Part shown: positions 51,965 through 60,305 of the stretch, in pieces | Numbering within the stretch: the stretch's first letter is position 1 | Layout of the letters: each line of letters opens with the position of its first letter | From: Poriferisphaera corsica | GTDB taxonomy: Bacteria; Planctomycetota; Phycisphaerae; Phycisphaerales; Phycisphaeraceae | Length of the DNA: 64,000 bases | Assembly: GCF_007747445.1 (NCBI RefSeq) | Contig: NZ_CP036425.1 | Location: 2,092,175 to 2,156,174 of the forward strand | Direction: 5' to 3' | Notes under the pieces: generated by a model | Told to the model about the DNA's origin: nothing | The model's input: only the letters and a program-made list of their open reading frames with translations | Database searches by the model: none | Position numbers and translations under genes: made by a program

Positions 51965-51991
51965 AAGCTGCCGTCCTAGGCAGCTTTTTTT
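51965..51991 (+). terminator. Terminator of the mrp operon
   Basis: 8-bp stem AAGCTGCC/GGCAGCTT with a 6-nt loop and seven T, 28 bp after the mrpG stop. Confidence 0.88.
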
Positions 51992-52057
51992 CATGCACAA
52001 TGAAACATAATCTTCCCTACAGCGTCATAATCATGAAGCCCATACAATGGAGCAATC

Positions 52058-52888
52058 ATGACCCGCTGGAAACAACGAGCCTACAAGCTGCGGCATCTGT
52101 TACTCAGTCTCGCCATTATCACCTTTCTTGCCGCCTTTTACCTATCGCTCATCCATCCACTTCTAGTATGGAGTGAAATTGAAACCCCTGTCGTATTCAC
52201 ACCGATTTTCACGCTCATCTCTTTCCTGATCGACAGCACTAAAATTACATCTCTCGAAAAACTCTATTTCACCGCCTACATCCTCTTTATCTGGGCCCTG
52301 ATCATTTTCTTTCAATGGTTGTATCTCGCCCCGCGCAAAAATTTCATTCAAACAACCACCACACCAGCAAGACCCATGAAACGCGCCATGATCGTTGCCG
52401 CCTTCATGTCCACGCTACTCTCACTAGGCCTAATTTTCATCATTCTCGAACTCTTCACCGTCTACATCGATTTCGGTTGGCTCGCTGCCCTCATCATCAC
52501 CGCCGCCATGCTCCTCATTTGGTCTATCTGGTCATTCATCTTCTATCAATTTTGGCGAGCAAATGACCAATACACCCAGCTCACCAAAATGACCCGCGCT
52601 CTCTTTGTTGGCTCATCTCTTGAAGCGGTCATCGCCGCCGCTGTCTATGCTGCCAATCCACACAAAATGGATTGCTACTGCGCTCGCGGCTCATACCTCT
52701 CCCTCATATACTCCCTTACCGTTATCTTCTGGTCATTCGGCCCCGGCCTCTACTTCCTCTACCTCTATCAGAAACGCCGACAGCATCTCATCACATATCG
52801 CATCACCTGCCCCGACTGCGGCTACAACCTCCACGGCTCCACCTCATCAACCTGCCCCGAATGCGGTTGCGATTTAAGCGCAAAATAA
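52058..52888 (+). CDS. Membrane protein with C-terminal zinc ribbon
   Basis: 276 residues: about five or six membrane helices (first about residues 12-32), then a cytoplasmic tail with two CxxC knuckles, 'TCPDCGYNLHG' and 'TCPECGCDL'. Proteins with this tail are frequent in Phycisphaerae-type planctomycetes; function unknown. A lone internal Cys-x-Cys (MDCYCA) lies between the last helices. Confidence 0.8.
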   Translation: MTRWKQRAYKLRHLLLSLAIITFLAAFYLSLIHPLLVWSEIETPVVFTPIFTLISFLIDSTKITSLEKLYFTAYILFIWALIIFFQWLYLAPRKNFIQTTTTPARPMKRAMIVAAFMSTLLSLGLIFIILELFTVYIDFGWLAALIITAAMLLIWSIWSFIFYQFWRANDQYTQLTKMTRALFVGSSLEAVIAAAVYAANPHKMDCYCARGSYLSLIYSLTVIFWSFGPGLYFLYLYQKRRQHLITYRITCPDCGYNLHGSTSSTCPECGCDLSAK

Positions 52889-52912
52889 AAAGCTCGCCGA
52901 AACGAGCCTTAT
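52888..52912. terminator. Weak bidirectional hairpin between convergent genes
   Basis: Stem GCTCG/CGAGC with a 6-nt loop; the minus-strand side is followed by CTTTTTATTTT, so it mainly serves the leftward CBM9-like gene. Confidence 0.55.
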
Positions 52913-52936
52913 TCTCAATGACGATCATACTCATGT

Positions 52937-53605
52937 TTACTCAAACACAATCTGTCCAAACTTATCCGGCTGATGATAATCCAATTTCTCACCCACATCT
53001 TGCCACATCCCCCAGTGCGGATGACTGCTCTCGTCTGCGCACTTATAAAAATTTCCTCGCCATGTCACTTCTTTTCCCTCGCCCGGTTTCTGTCCATCCC
53101 AACCACCCAGATAAGCCTCAAACAATACCCAAGGCACAAAATACTCCACCTGCCACACCGTCTCCTCTTTGACCTCTTCCTCTACACGCTCCGGCATCGA
53201 ATGGTAAATCTCAATCTGGTCTAACCATTCATTAGAAACCTCAACATCTTCCTTACGCGGTTTCATCGTATACGCCAGCAGAATATGTCCCCCACAACTC
53301 ACCTCAAAATTGAAGTACCCCTTACCATTAATCGGCTGCACGAAAAACTCCGCACAACTATCCCGGCAAACATACGACTGCCGCTCGCAATACTTCGCAA
53401 TCACATACTGATCAACCACACGAAAATGCACGTACACCCCGGCCTCATCATAAACCATCTTGACCTCAACCCCCGGCTGATGATCACTACTGCGTTCATG
53501 AAACGCCTCCAGTCTCGCAGCCGTCACGCCGCCCCACACCGCTCCACTCCAATCCCCATCCAAACCCGGCTTCCCCGCCGCTTTGACAACCCGATATTCT
53601 TTCAT
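52937..53605 (-). CDS. CBM9-like/DOMON-type carbohydrate-binding protein
   Basis: 222 residues without a signal peptide. It has 'LDGDWSGAVW', 'VEVKMVYDEAGVYVHFRVVDQYV', 'RDSCAEFFVQP' and 'YFNFEVSCGG', the pattern of family-9 carbohydrate-binding modules (sugar- or haem-binding sheets). It ends 'HQPDKFGQIVFE', also typical. Probably a stand-alone binding domain. Confidence 0.82.
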   Translation of the reverse strand: MKEYRVVKAAGKPGLDGDWSGAVWGGVTAARLEAFHERSSDHQPGVEVKMVYDEAGVYVHFRVVDQYVIAKYCERQSYVCRDSCAEFFVQPINGKGYFNFEVSCGGHILLAYTMKPRKEDVEVSNEWLDQIEIYHSMPERVEEEVKEETVWQVEYFVPWVLFEAYLGGWDGQKPGEGKEVTWRGNFYKCADESSHPHWGMWQDVGEKLDYHQPDKFGQIVFE

Positions 53606-53749
53606 CTCAAAACCTTTCGAGTACTACATTTTGCGTGAACATATTCCGTTTCGATAAATCCAATGACCAGCAGCAGCTTGACGTAATCAAAAGCAAGTCA
53701 AATGAAACGACCTACTGGTCAATGAGGAAGTGATTTCACAAAACGCTTT

Positions 53750-53778
53750 AAAAAAGCCGACCACCACAGCGATCGGCT
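53750..53778 (-). terminator. Terminator after nuoC
   Basis: Stem AGCCGA/TCGGCT with a 12-nt loop followed by six T on the minus strand, 35 bp beyond the nuoC stop. Confidence 0.75.
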
Positions 53779-53812
53779 ATCAATTTCAATTTCTTATTCC
53801 CCAACAATCTCA

Positions 53813-54382
53813 TTACGCGTCTTCACGTTCCACAACCTTGAAGTTCTCACGCTCACCTCGGCCCTCAACCGGATAATCTTTGCGTAGTGGGTGGGCTGGG
53901 TAATCTTCCCAGAGCAGAATGCGACGTAGATCAGGATGCCCGTCAAAACGGATCCCATACATGTCAAACACTTCACGCTCCATCCACTCCGCGCCTGCCC
54001 AAATATCCGTCACACTATCAACGTGCAATGCCGGGTCTGCTTCGATCCCATCCGTAGGCAAACTCGGATCCAGCATCACCTTCACATTGAGTTTCATATT
54101 CTTTTTCGTGTTCGCCAGAATATAAACCACCGCAAATCGGCCCTCCGGCCCATTCCCACCTTCAGCCTTCGGGTAACCCAAATAGTCCACACCCGTCACA
54201 TGCGAAAGAAAATCATACTCACACTCAAAATCTTCACGCAGGTACACCATGATCGCGTGCAGATTTTCCTTATCCACGACCAGCGTTGTGTCCCCACGAA
54301 ACTCCGTCGCAAACAACTTCGCCTTCGGGAACCGCGCCTTAACAAGCGCCAGCGTCGGATGATCAAGATTTGGCTTTGCCAT
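53813..54382 (-). CDS. nuoC: NADH-quinone oxidoreductase subunit C, isolated
   Basis: 189 residues of the 30-kDa peripheral-arm subunit of complex I. It has the full signature 'EREVFDMYGIRFDGHPDLRRIL' in parts: EREVFDMYGI, GHPDLRRILLWEDYP and AHPLRKDYPVEGRGE. No other nuo gene lies beside it, which is unusual for this subunit. It has its own terminator. Confidence 0.95.
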   Translation of the reverse strand: MAKPNLDHPTLALVKARFPKAKLFATEFRGDTTLVVDKENLHAIMVYLREDFECEYDFLSHVTGVDYLGYPKAEGGNGPEGRFAVVYILANTKKNMKLNVKVMLDPSLPTDGIEADPALHVDSVTDIWAGAEWMEREVFDMYGIRFDGHPDLRRILLWEDYPAHPLRKDYPVEGRGERENFKVVEREDA

Positions 54383-54535
54383 GATTTTCTCGCTTCGTCT
54401 TAACTCTCAGCTATTACAGTACCTGTAGCAATCACACCCACCCCGCATCCCCTCGTGAGCCATAAATTGTAGAGCAATCTCGCGTTCTGCCAAGTTGCCC
54501 CCAATCCTCTCGCGTTTTCAGGCCCCTTTCCCACA

Positions 54536-55156
54536 TTATCCCGTCTTCACCGCCACCTGAATCGCCTCAATCAGCCCCAAAACCAGCTTATCCCACTTCT
54601 CGCAAACCTCCGGCCACTCATACGCCAAAGCGTCCGCCATCGTGATCAAATCCTGATTGATGATCAGCTCTTTCAGTCCAGCCAACTGCTTCAGCAACTC
54701 AGCCGCATATTTCTCCACCGGCTCGCCCTCAACCTTCACCTCATCCAGCCTCAGCCCCACCAAGCTCGTTGACTGGGAAACACCCTGCTGCACCCACAAC
54801 CAGCCGTCCACAATCTCAGCGATCACCGCCAATGCCGCCGGAGCATCGTCTTGCTGCAATAGATCTGCCGCCTCTTGTTGTCGCTGCTGAACTTCGCTGA
54901 TCTGTCCCCGCACCTCATCCAACACCTCCACCGCCAATTCCACCGTGTCTGCTGAGATCAGCTTCAGCTCATCACCATCAGCAAAGATCCTGCTCATCGC
55001 AGCATCCAGCACCTCACCGCTCATCTGATCACCATTTAGCGACACTTCCACCACAATCCGCCCCGTTTTCCCAGCGTGATCGCTCGCTTCCTCGACCGCA
55101 TCGCCCACCGTGCTAACTTCCAGTTCCAACAGTTGATCATCTAGGTATACTTTCAT
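54536..55156 (-). CDS. Conserved-looking planctomycete protein, unknown
   Basis: 206 residues: a small beta start (KVYLDDQLLELEVSTVGDAVEEA), a helical middle with Gln/Asp coiled coil (QISEVQQRQQEAADLLQQDD) and a helical end. No catalytic motif. Start at ATG 55156; upstream codons to 55177 give seven extra residues. Divergent from the dehydrogenase gene. Confidence 0.65.
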   Translation of the reverse strand: MKVYLDDQLLELEVSTVGDAVEEASDHAGKTGRIVVEVSLNGDQMSGEVLDAAMSRIFADGDELKLISADTVELAVEVLDEVRGQISEVQQRQQEAADLLQQDDAPAALAVIAEIVDGWLWVQQGVSQSTSLVGLRLDEVKVEGEPVEKYAAELLKQLAGLKELIINQDLITMADALAYEWPEVCEKWDKLVLGLIEAIQVAVKTG

Positions 55157-55233
55157 TCCAGCATGATACCCCCTCAAGCTTCATGCGACCAACCTTCCTC
55201 CTCCCTAAATCATCTACCCACAGGAGCCAACCC

Positions 55234-56232
55234 ATGTCTGACCGCATCATCGTCCTCGATGGCCACACCCTCACGCCCAATACCCCTGGCAATCTCGCCT
55301 CCTCTCAAGACCCCACATGGGACGCACTCGCCGCACTAGGTTCCGACATCCACGTCTACCCACGCACCCTTCCGGAAGACATCATTTCTCATGCAGACGA
55401 TGCTCCCATCCTCTTCACCAACAAAGTACCCTTCACGGCCGACACCATTGTTCAACTCCCCAACCTCAAATACATCGGCGTCCTCGCCACAGGCTACAAC
55501 ATCATCGACCTCGAAGCCGCCACTGATGCAGGCATCACCGTCACCAACGCCGCAGGTTACTCCACACCTTCCGTCGCACAGCACGTCTTCGCACTCATCC
55601 TCGAACTCCTCACCCACACCGCCTCGCACGGCCTCGCCGTTCATCAAGGCCACTGGACCGCTTGCCCTGACTTCACATTCACTGTTCAACCCACCACCGA
55701 ACTCGCCGGTAAATCCATCGGCATCGTCGGCCTTGGAACCATCGGTCGTACTGTCGCTAAAATCGCACACGCTTTTGGCATGAACGTACTCGCCCCTGAA
55801 CGCCCCTCATCCGCCTCCTTCTCCCAACACGGCCTGCCCGTTAACTTCCTCCCACTCAAAGACCTCATCGCGCAATCAGACATCCTCTCGCTACACTGCC
55901 CACTGACCTCAGACACGCATCACCTGATCAATAAAAAAACACTTAAACTCATGAAACCATCCGCCATCCTCATCAACACCGGACGCGGCCCACTGATCGA
56001 CGAATCCGCACTCGCCGAAGCGCTCAAGCAAGGCCAAATCGCCGGTGCAGGTCTTGACGTCCTGTCAGCCGAACCACCCACCGCTGATAACCCGCTCATC
56101 GGCGCACCTCGCACTGTCATCACACCCCACATCGCATGGGCCACACGCGAATCCCGCCTCCGTCTTATGGACATCGTCACCAACAACCTCCGCGTTTACC
56201 TTGCCGGCAACCCTGTCAATGTCGTCAACTAA
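55234..56232 (+). CDS. D-2-hydroxyacid dehydrogenase (glycerate/hydroxypyruvate type)
   Basis: 332 residues. The N-terminal 'IVLDGHTLTPN' and 'TNKVPFTADTI' resemble glycerate dehydrogenases. Rossmann motif 'IGIVGLGTIGRTVAKIA', 'LINTGRGPLIDE' with the catalytic Arg nearby, and 'TPHIAWAT' with the catalytic His. AGGAG stands 8 bases before the ATG at 55234; the frame reaches 55183 but that start is unsupported. Confidence 0.92.
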   Translation: MSDRIIVLDGHTLTPNTPGNLASSQDPTWDALAALGSDIHVYPRTLPEDIISHADDAPILFTNKVPFTADTIVQLPNLKYIGVLATGYNIIDLEAATDAGITVTNAAGYSTPSVAQHVFALILELLTHTASHGLAVHQGHWTACPDFTFTVQPTTELAGKSIGIVGLGTIGRTVAKIAHAFGMNVLAPERPSSASFSQHGLPVNFLPLKDLIAQSDILSLHCPLTSDTHHLINKKTLKLMKPSAILINTGRGPLIDESALAEALKQGQIAGAGLDVLSAEPPTADNPLIGAPRTVITPHIAWATRESRLRLMDIVTNNLRVYLAGNPVNVVN

Positions 56233-56563
56233 TCCAAGCAGATTTCCGTGTATCACGTTTCATCTGTTTCTCTTTCAAGCCTGCCACCACCGGTGACAGG
56301 GTGTTTGTAACCTAAACGCCGATCTAACCACAATAAAGCCCCTCATTTTGTCTCGTCACGAACTCAACACCTTTTCCTATAGCCGCCGCGACACCTCGCG
56401 CCAATCAATTTTGGATTAAACCAACCACGACATGTATAGCCATCTACATCAAGACCAAACGGTTACGCCCAACAACGTCATCCACAAAATGACTGGACGA
56501 TTTTCAACACATCCCTGATAATAAATTCACGTTACAAACATAAGCAGCAAGGACGCGTCCCGT
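56233..56563. other. 331-bp spacer without a gene
   Basis: Contains an imperfect hairpin CTGCCACC/GGTGACAG at about 56280-56298 that may end the dehydrogenase transcript (weak, no T run). I see nothing else beyond room for the promoter of the next gene. Confidence 0.5.
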
Positions 56564-57304
56564 TTGACCGAGCAACCACAGAACATATTGCTTCTTACAG
56601 CCATGCAGCCCGAGATGCTCCCAATTCTTAAAGCACTCAATCTAACCACCCGCTGTATTAATCAAACCACACCGCTCAACAATCTCATTCATCTCACCCC
56701 TGCCGTTATTGGTGTCGGGCAGACTCATGCTTTCAGCAACACCTCAAAACTCATCGAACAACACGCCCCTGACCTCGTACTCTTGCTCGGCATCTCAGGC
56801 GCACTTGATCCCGAACTCGAAACCGGCGACCTGCTCATCCCCGATTCCTTCATTAACGATCACAACGACCCCGTTATCCTCCGCCCCGCCATCGAGCACC
56901 TCCACTTTTTTCCCAACTTATTAAAGCTTGATGCGATTACTGAAACGATCGAATACACCGCTGACACCATCATCTCCACCCCAGAGAGCAAGCTCCATGT
57001 CTATGAGCACAAGCTCGCGCATGCTGCCAACATGGAATCTTACGCTGTCGCCAAGGCCGCCCGCGCCACCAGCACCCCCTTCCTCATTCTCCGCGCAATC
57101 GCCGATACCGCCGACGATCATCTCCTCTCAGAATCAGCCGATTGGATTAACTCATCAACCGGGAAGCAAAAGACCATCGCAGCCGTCACCCACCTGCTCT
57201 TCCACCCAACCCACCTGCCCGATCTGCTCTATATGCAAAAGACCTTCAATCTAGCCACCCAAACCCTCGCCTCTGCAATCAAGCATCTTCTCAAACCAGC
57301 CTGA
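56564..57304 (+). CDS. Purine-nucleoside phosphorylase/MTA-SAH nucleosidase superfamily protein
   Basis: 246 residues. 'ILLLTAMQPEMLPIL', 'TPAVIGVGQTHA', 'VLLLGISGALDPELETGDLLIP' and 'NMESYAVAKAARATSTPFLILRAIADTADD' reproduce the superfamily with its Met-Glu nucleoside-binding pair and catalytic-type Asp. The TTG start at 56564 is needed to include the first strand; AAGGA lies about 11 bases upstream. Substrate uncertain (futalosine or hopanoid nucleosides are options). Confidence 0.8.
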   Translation: MTEQPQNILLLTAMQPEMLPILKALNLTTRCINQTTPLNNLIHLTPAVIGVGQTHAFSNTSKLIEQHAPDLVLLLGISGALDPELETGDLLIPDSFINDHNDPVILRPAIEHLHFFPNLLKLDAITETIEYTADTIISTPESKLHVYEHKLAHAANMESYAVAKAARATSTPFLILRAIADTADDHLLSESADWINSSTGKQKTIAAVTHLLFHPTHLPDLLYMQKTFNLATQTLASAIKHLLKPA

Positions 57305-57324
57305 TTTTCTGCTAAAATCCCATC

Positions 57325-57966
57325 ATGGATCTCACCCCCTATAAAAACATCATCGTCTTCGGCGGCTCATTCGACCCGCCCCATAAAGCGCATCTTATCC
57401 TTCCCGAACTCGTCCGTGAGCAACTTGGTGCCGACCTTGTTCTCTACATCCCTGCAGGTCGCGCCCCCCATAAACTCGACAAAGTTCAAACCGATCCCAT
57501 GCACCGCCTGAACATGCTCAAACTCGCACTTGACGAATCGCCTAACCATGCATTAGTCGCCTCTCTTGAAATCGATCGCGCCAACGACGGCCAACCTTCC
57601 TATACCGTCAACACGCTCCAGCAACTCAAGCAACTAGCACCGCATGCGACTTTCCGTCTGCTTTTCGGAGCGGATCAACTCCGAATCTTCGATCAGTGGT
57701 ATCAGCACAAAACCATCGAAGAAATAGCCGAACCCATCGTCATGGTTCGCTCGCCAGATTCCGCGCAATCACTGCTCGAATCGTTATCCGAATCGCAACG
57801 TACTAAATGGGCAGATCGACTCGTCGAACTCCCTTTGCTCGACATCTCATCAACAAACATCCGAGACGCAATCGCTTCATCTCAAACAGATGCACATAAC
57901 AGCACAATCCCCGCTTCGGTTCTTGCTTACATTCAACAGCATCATCTGTATCAAGATCGAGATTGA
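57325..57966 (+). CDS. nadD: Nicotinate-nucleotide adenylyltransferase
   Basis: 213 residues. 'GGSFDPPHKAHLILPEL' holds the (H)xGH-type nucleotidyl-transfer site, 'IPAGRAPHK' and 'SSTNIRDAI' are family signatures. It makes deamido-NAD in NAD synthesis. Starts 20 bp after the nucleosidase gene. Confidence 0.95.
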   Translation: MDLTPYKNIIVFGGSFDPPHKAHLILPELVREQLGADLVLYIPAGRAPHKLDKVQTDPMHRLNMLKLALDESPNHALVASLEIDRANDGQPSYTVNTLQQLKQLAPHATFRLLFGADQLRIFDQWYQHKTIEEIAEPIVMVRSPDSAQSLLESLSESQRTKWADRLVELPLLDISSTNIRDAIASSQTDAHNSTIPASVLAYIQQHHLYQDRD

Positions 57967-58294
57967 TCGCACAAATGTAACTAGCGCAATGCAATTTAAT
58001 TAATCTCATCACTTGTTATTTTCGACTTGAATTTGCCCATCTGACTAACGTACTTGCGCGCACAGATTTCAATTTTTAGTGATTAACCCGTAACTAAAAA
58101 AATCAAAGAATTGAGAAAAACACAAAACTTTGATCAGTTTCAGCTCAAACTAGCCAAGAAACAGCAAAAAAACCCACAGGTTTTTGACACAAAATCGCAT
58201 TTTGAGCAGTTTGCGCGCACAAAAACAAAAACAACAAAAACCGTACTTTTTGGCACGGTTTTTGCATGATTATTCTCATTGTTCTATTTGATGA
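57967..58294. other. 328-bp A-rich spacer between convergent genes
   Basis: No gene. From about 58075 to 58240 the plus strand is strongly A-rich with many AAAA/CAAAA runs. The only clear structure is the terminator at 58236-58263. Confidence 0.6.
58236..58263. terminator. Bidirectional terminator between nadD and gdhA
   Basis: 9-bp stem AAAAACCGT/ACGGTTTTT with a 10-nt loop; T runs on both strands. Confidence 0.82.
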
Positions 58295-59599
58295 TTAGGG
58301 GAAGATGCCGCGGATATTATAAACGCGATCAATATTATCCAGCGCCGCAATGTATGCTGCGGTACGCATATCACACTCATAGCGATGTAGTGCAAGCTTG
58401 ACGCGTTGCGCTGCTGAGTACATGTGCCTTCGCAGGTTTTCATCGACTGTTTTTTCATCCCAAGATTCAGCCTGACGGTTTTGCCGCCACTCAAAATAAC
58501 TCACCGTCACACCGCCTGAGTTGCAAAGTATAGCCGGCAGGATCGCAATCCCGCGATCACGCAAAACCTTCTCACCTGGAGGTGTAGTCGGCGCGTTCGC
58601 GGCTTCCGCAACCACTTTCGCATTAAGCATTTCCGCTTTCCGAGCATCAATCATCTGCTCCAGCGCAGCCGGGATAAATAGATCAACATCCGCTCTATAA
58701 AATTCATCTTCACTCGCCGGATCAGCGTCCGGATATCCGCCAACACCGCCATGTTCCGTGACGTATGCAGCGAGTTTTACCGCATCAATCCCGTCCTCAT
58801 TGATGATCGCGCCAGTGTGGTCCATCACGGTTTTTAGTTTCGAGCCGTGTGGCTGGAGCAGACGCGCCGCCCATGAACCCACGTTACCAAATCCCACCAC
58901 AGAGTATGAGATATCCTTCAGCGGTAATCCCATTTCTGGCATCAATTCTTCGAGGATATAAACCACACCCTGCCCTGTTGCTTTTTCGCGGCCTTGTGAG
59001 CCGCCGAAATCAACCGGTTTGCCTGTTACCACCGCCTGACCCATCCACCGCTTGGTTGCTGGAGTCATGTTGATGTATGTATCTGCGATCCAAGCCATGA
59101 CTTGCGCGTTCGTGCCAACATCAGGTGCGGGGATGTCGTAATCTGGGCCGATGTTATCGCCCAGCGCTGAGACAAAGCGGCGAGATAACCGCATGAGTTC
59201 ATTGGTACTTAGTGATCCTGGATCGACCTGAACACCGCCTTTTGCGCCGCCGAGCGGCAAGCGAACAAGCGAATTCTTCATGGTCATTAGCACGGCCAGT
59301 GATTTCACATGATCAAGTGATACACCTGCATGAAAACGCATGCCGCCTTTGTATGGTCCGAGAATATTGTTGTGTTGAACGCGGTAGCCTTTAAACAGCT
59401 TGTAGTCGCCGTTGTCCATCTGGACAGGGAAATGCATGATGATTTCGTTTTTGGGCTGCGCGAGGATGAGCTGCAGCTTACGCGGCGCGTCCATGATCTG
59501 ACACGCATGGAGCACGTCGTTAATGACCTGCTGATAGAGGTCGGAGGGATCGTACCGAAACCCCAATTCGGTCATGATGCTTTCAGGTTTATCTGCCAT
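58295..59599 (-). CDS. gdhA: Glutamate dehydrogenase
   Basis: 434 residues. 'GPYKGGMRFHAGVSLDHVKSLA' in parts, 'PLGGAKGG' with the catalytic Lys, 'DIPAPDVGTN' with the catalytic Asp, and the Rossmann 'VVGFGNVGSWAARLL' fit the 48-kDa hexameric Glu/Leu/Phe/Val group. It interconverts glutamate and 2-oxoglutarate plus ammonia. Start at ATG 59599 with GGAG 6 bases upstream. Confidence 0.95.
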   Translation of the reverse strand: MADKPESIMTELGFRYDPSDLYQQVINDVLHACQIMDAPRKLQLILAQPKNEIIMHFPVQMDNGDYKLFKGYRVQHNNILGPYKGGMRFHAGVSLDHVKSLAVLMTMKNSLVRLPLGGAKGGVQVDPGSLSTNELMRLSRRFVSALGDNIGPDYDIPAPDVGTNAQVMAWIADTYINMTPATKRWMGQAVVTGKPVDFGGSQGREKATGQGVVYILEELMPEMGLPLKDISYSVVGFGNVGSWAARLLQPHGSKLKTVMDHTGAIINEDGIDAVKLAAYVTEHGGVGGYPDADPASEDEFYRADVDLFIPAALEQMIDARKAEMLNAKVVAEAANAPTTPPGEKVLRDRGIAILPAILCNSGGVTVSYFEWRQNRQAESWDEKTVDENLRRHMYSAAQRVKLALHRYECDMRTAAYIAALDNIDRVYNIRGIFP

Positions 59600-59748
59600 G
59601 TATGACTCCACGCGAACAATAACTTTTCAGGCTATCAGGGTTGATCATCGGTTTTATAAGTCTTTTATATTAGACGAATTAATCCACAATGATGAAATAA
59701 CTGTATAGCCGCTTACCAGTGATATCGTCAATTCGATATGATCAAATC

Positions 59749-60123
59749 ATGATTATCTACATCTGTAACGACCTTATTTTTGGTACGAAGATCAGTTCCA
59801 CAGCCGAGGCGCTAGGGATTGTGAGCCGCCCCGTGCGAAATCTGAGTATGCTTGAGAATCGTCTGAACATGGTGGATGACGGGAAGCCGAACCATCCGGT
59901 GTCGGGCATGATGCTGGATCTCGATACGGGCGAGGATGGATTGAAGTTGCTGGATGCTGTGAAAGCTCATTCACCTGAGATACCGGTGGTTGCGTTTGGC
60001 TCGCATGTGTTGGTTGACATGCTCGAAAGTGCGAGGCAACGGGGCGCGGATTTTGTGATGCCGCGCGGCGCGTTTACTGCGAATCTGGTTGATATTCTTG
60101 AGCGGATGAAGGGTGAGGTCTAA
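59749..60123 (+). CDS. Receiver-like (CheY) domain protein, degenerate
   Basis: 124 residues of response-regulator size. The phospho-acceptor strand reads 'SGMMLDLDTGEDGLKLLDAV', with an Asp at the right place. The acidic pair expected near the N-terminus is not clear, the Thr/Ser switch position reads 'VVAFGSH', and the usual Lys appears as Arg (VMPRGAF). No output domain. Likely signal-independent or a pseudo-receiver. ATG at 59749. Confidence 0.65.
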   Translation: MIIYICNDLIFGTKISSTAEALGIVSRPVRNLSMLENRLNMVDDGKPNHPVSGMMLDLDTGEDGLKLLDAVKAHSPEIPVVAFGSHVLVDMLESARQRGADFVMPRGAFTANLVDILERMKGEV

Positions 60124-60195
60124 CCTTCGGTTAGGTAGTGATAGTATTCGGGCATATCGTCAGAAATTTGAAAGTATATGTGATCTACAAGACAC

Positions 60196-60216
60196 CCCAC
60201 GACCGGCGGTCGTGGG
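60196..60216. repeat. Perfect 9-bp GC-rich hairpin
   Basis: CCCACGACC/GGTCGTGGG with a 3-nt loop, after the receiver gene. No T run follows on either strand, so it is not a plain intrinsic terminator. Confidence 0.6.
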
Positions 60217-60245
60217 CTTGTGGTGAATGTTTTATGCCTATAAGA

Positions 60246-60280
60246 AAACCCACATCGGTTGATGTGGGTTTGTTTGTTTT
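60246..60280. terminator. Bidirectional terminator between receiver gene and hom
   Basis: 11-bp stem AAACCCACATC/GATGTGGGTTT with a 4-nt loop; T-rich on the plus side (TGTTTGTTTT) and TTTTCTTAT on the minus side. Confidence 0.82.
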
Positions 60281-60305
60281 GTGTGGGGGATTGTCTAATC
60301 AGTTG

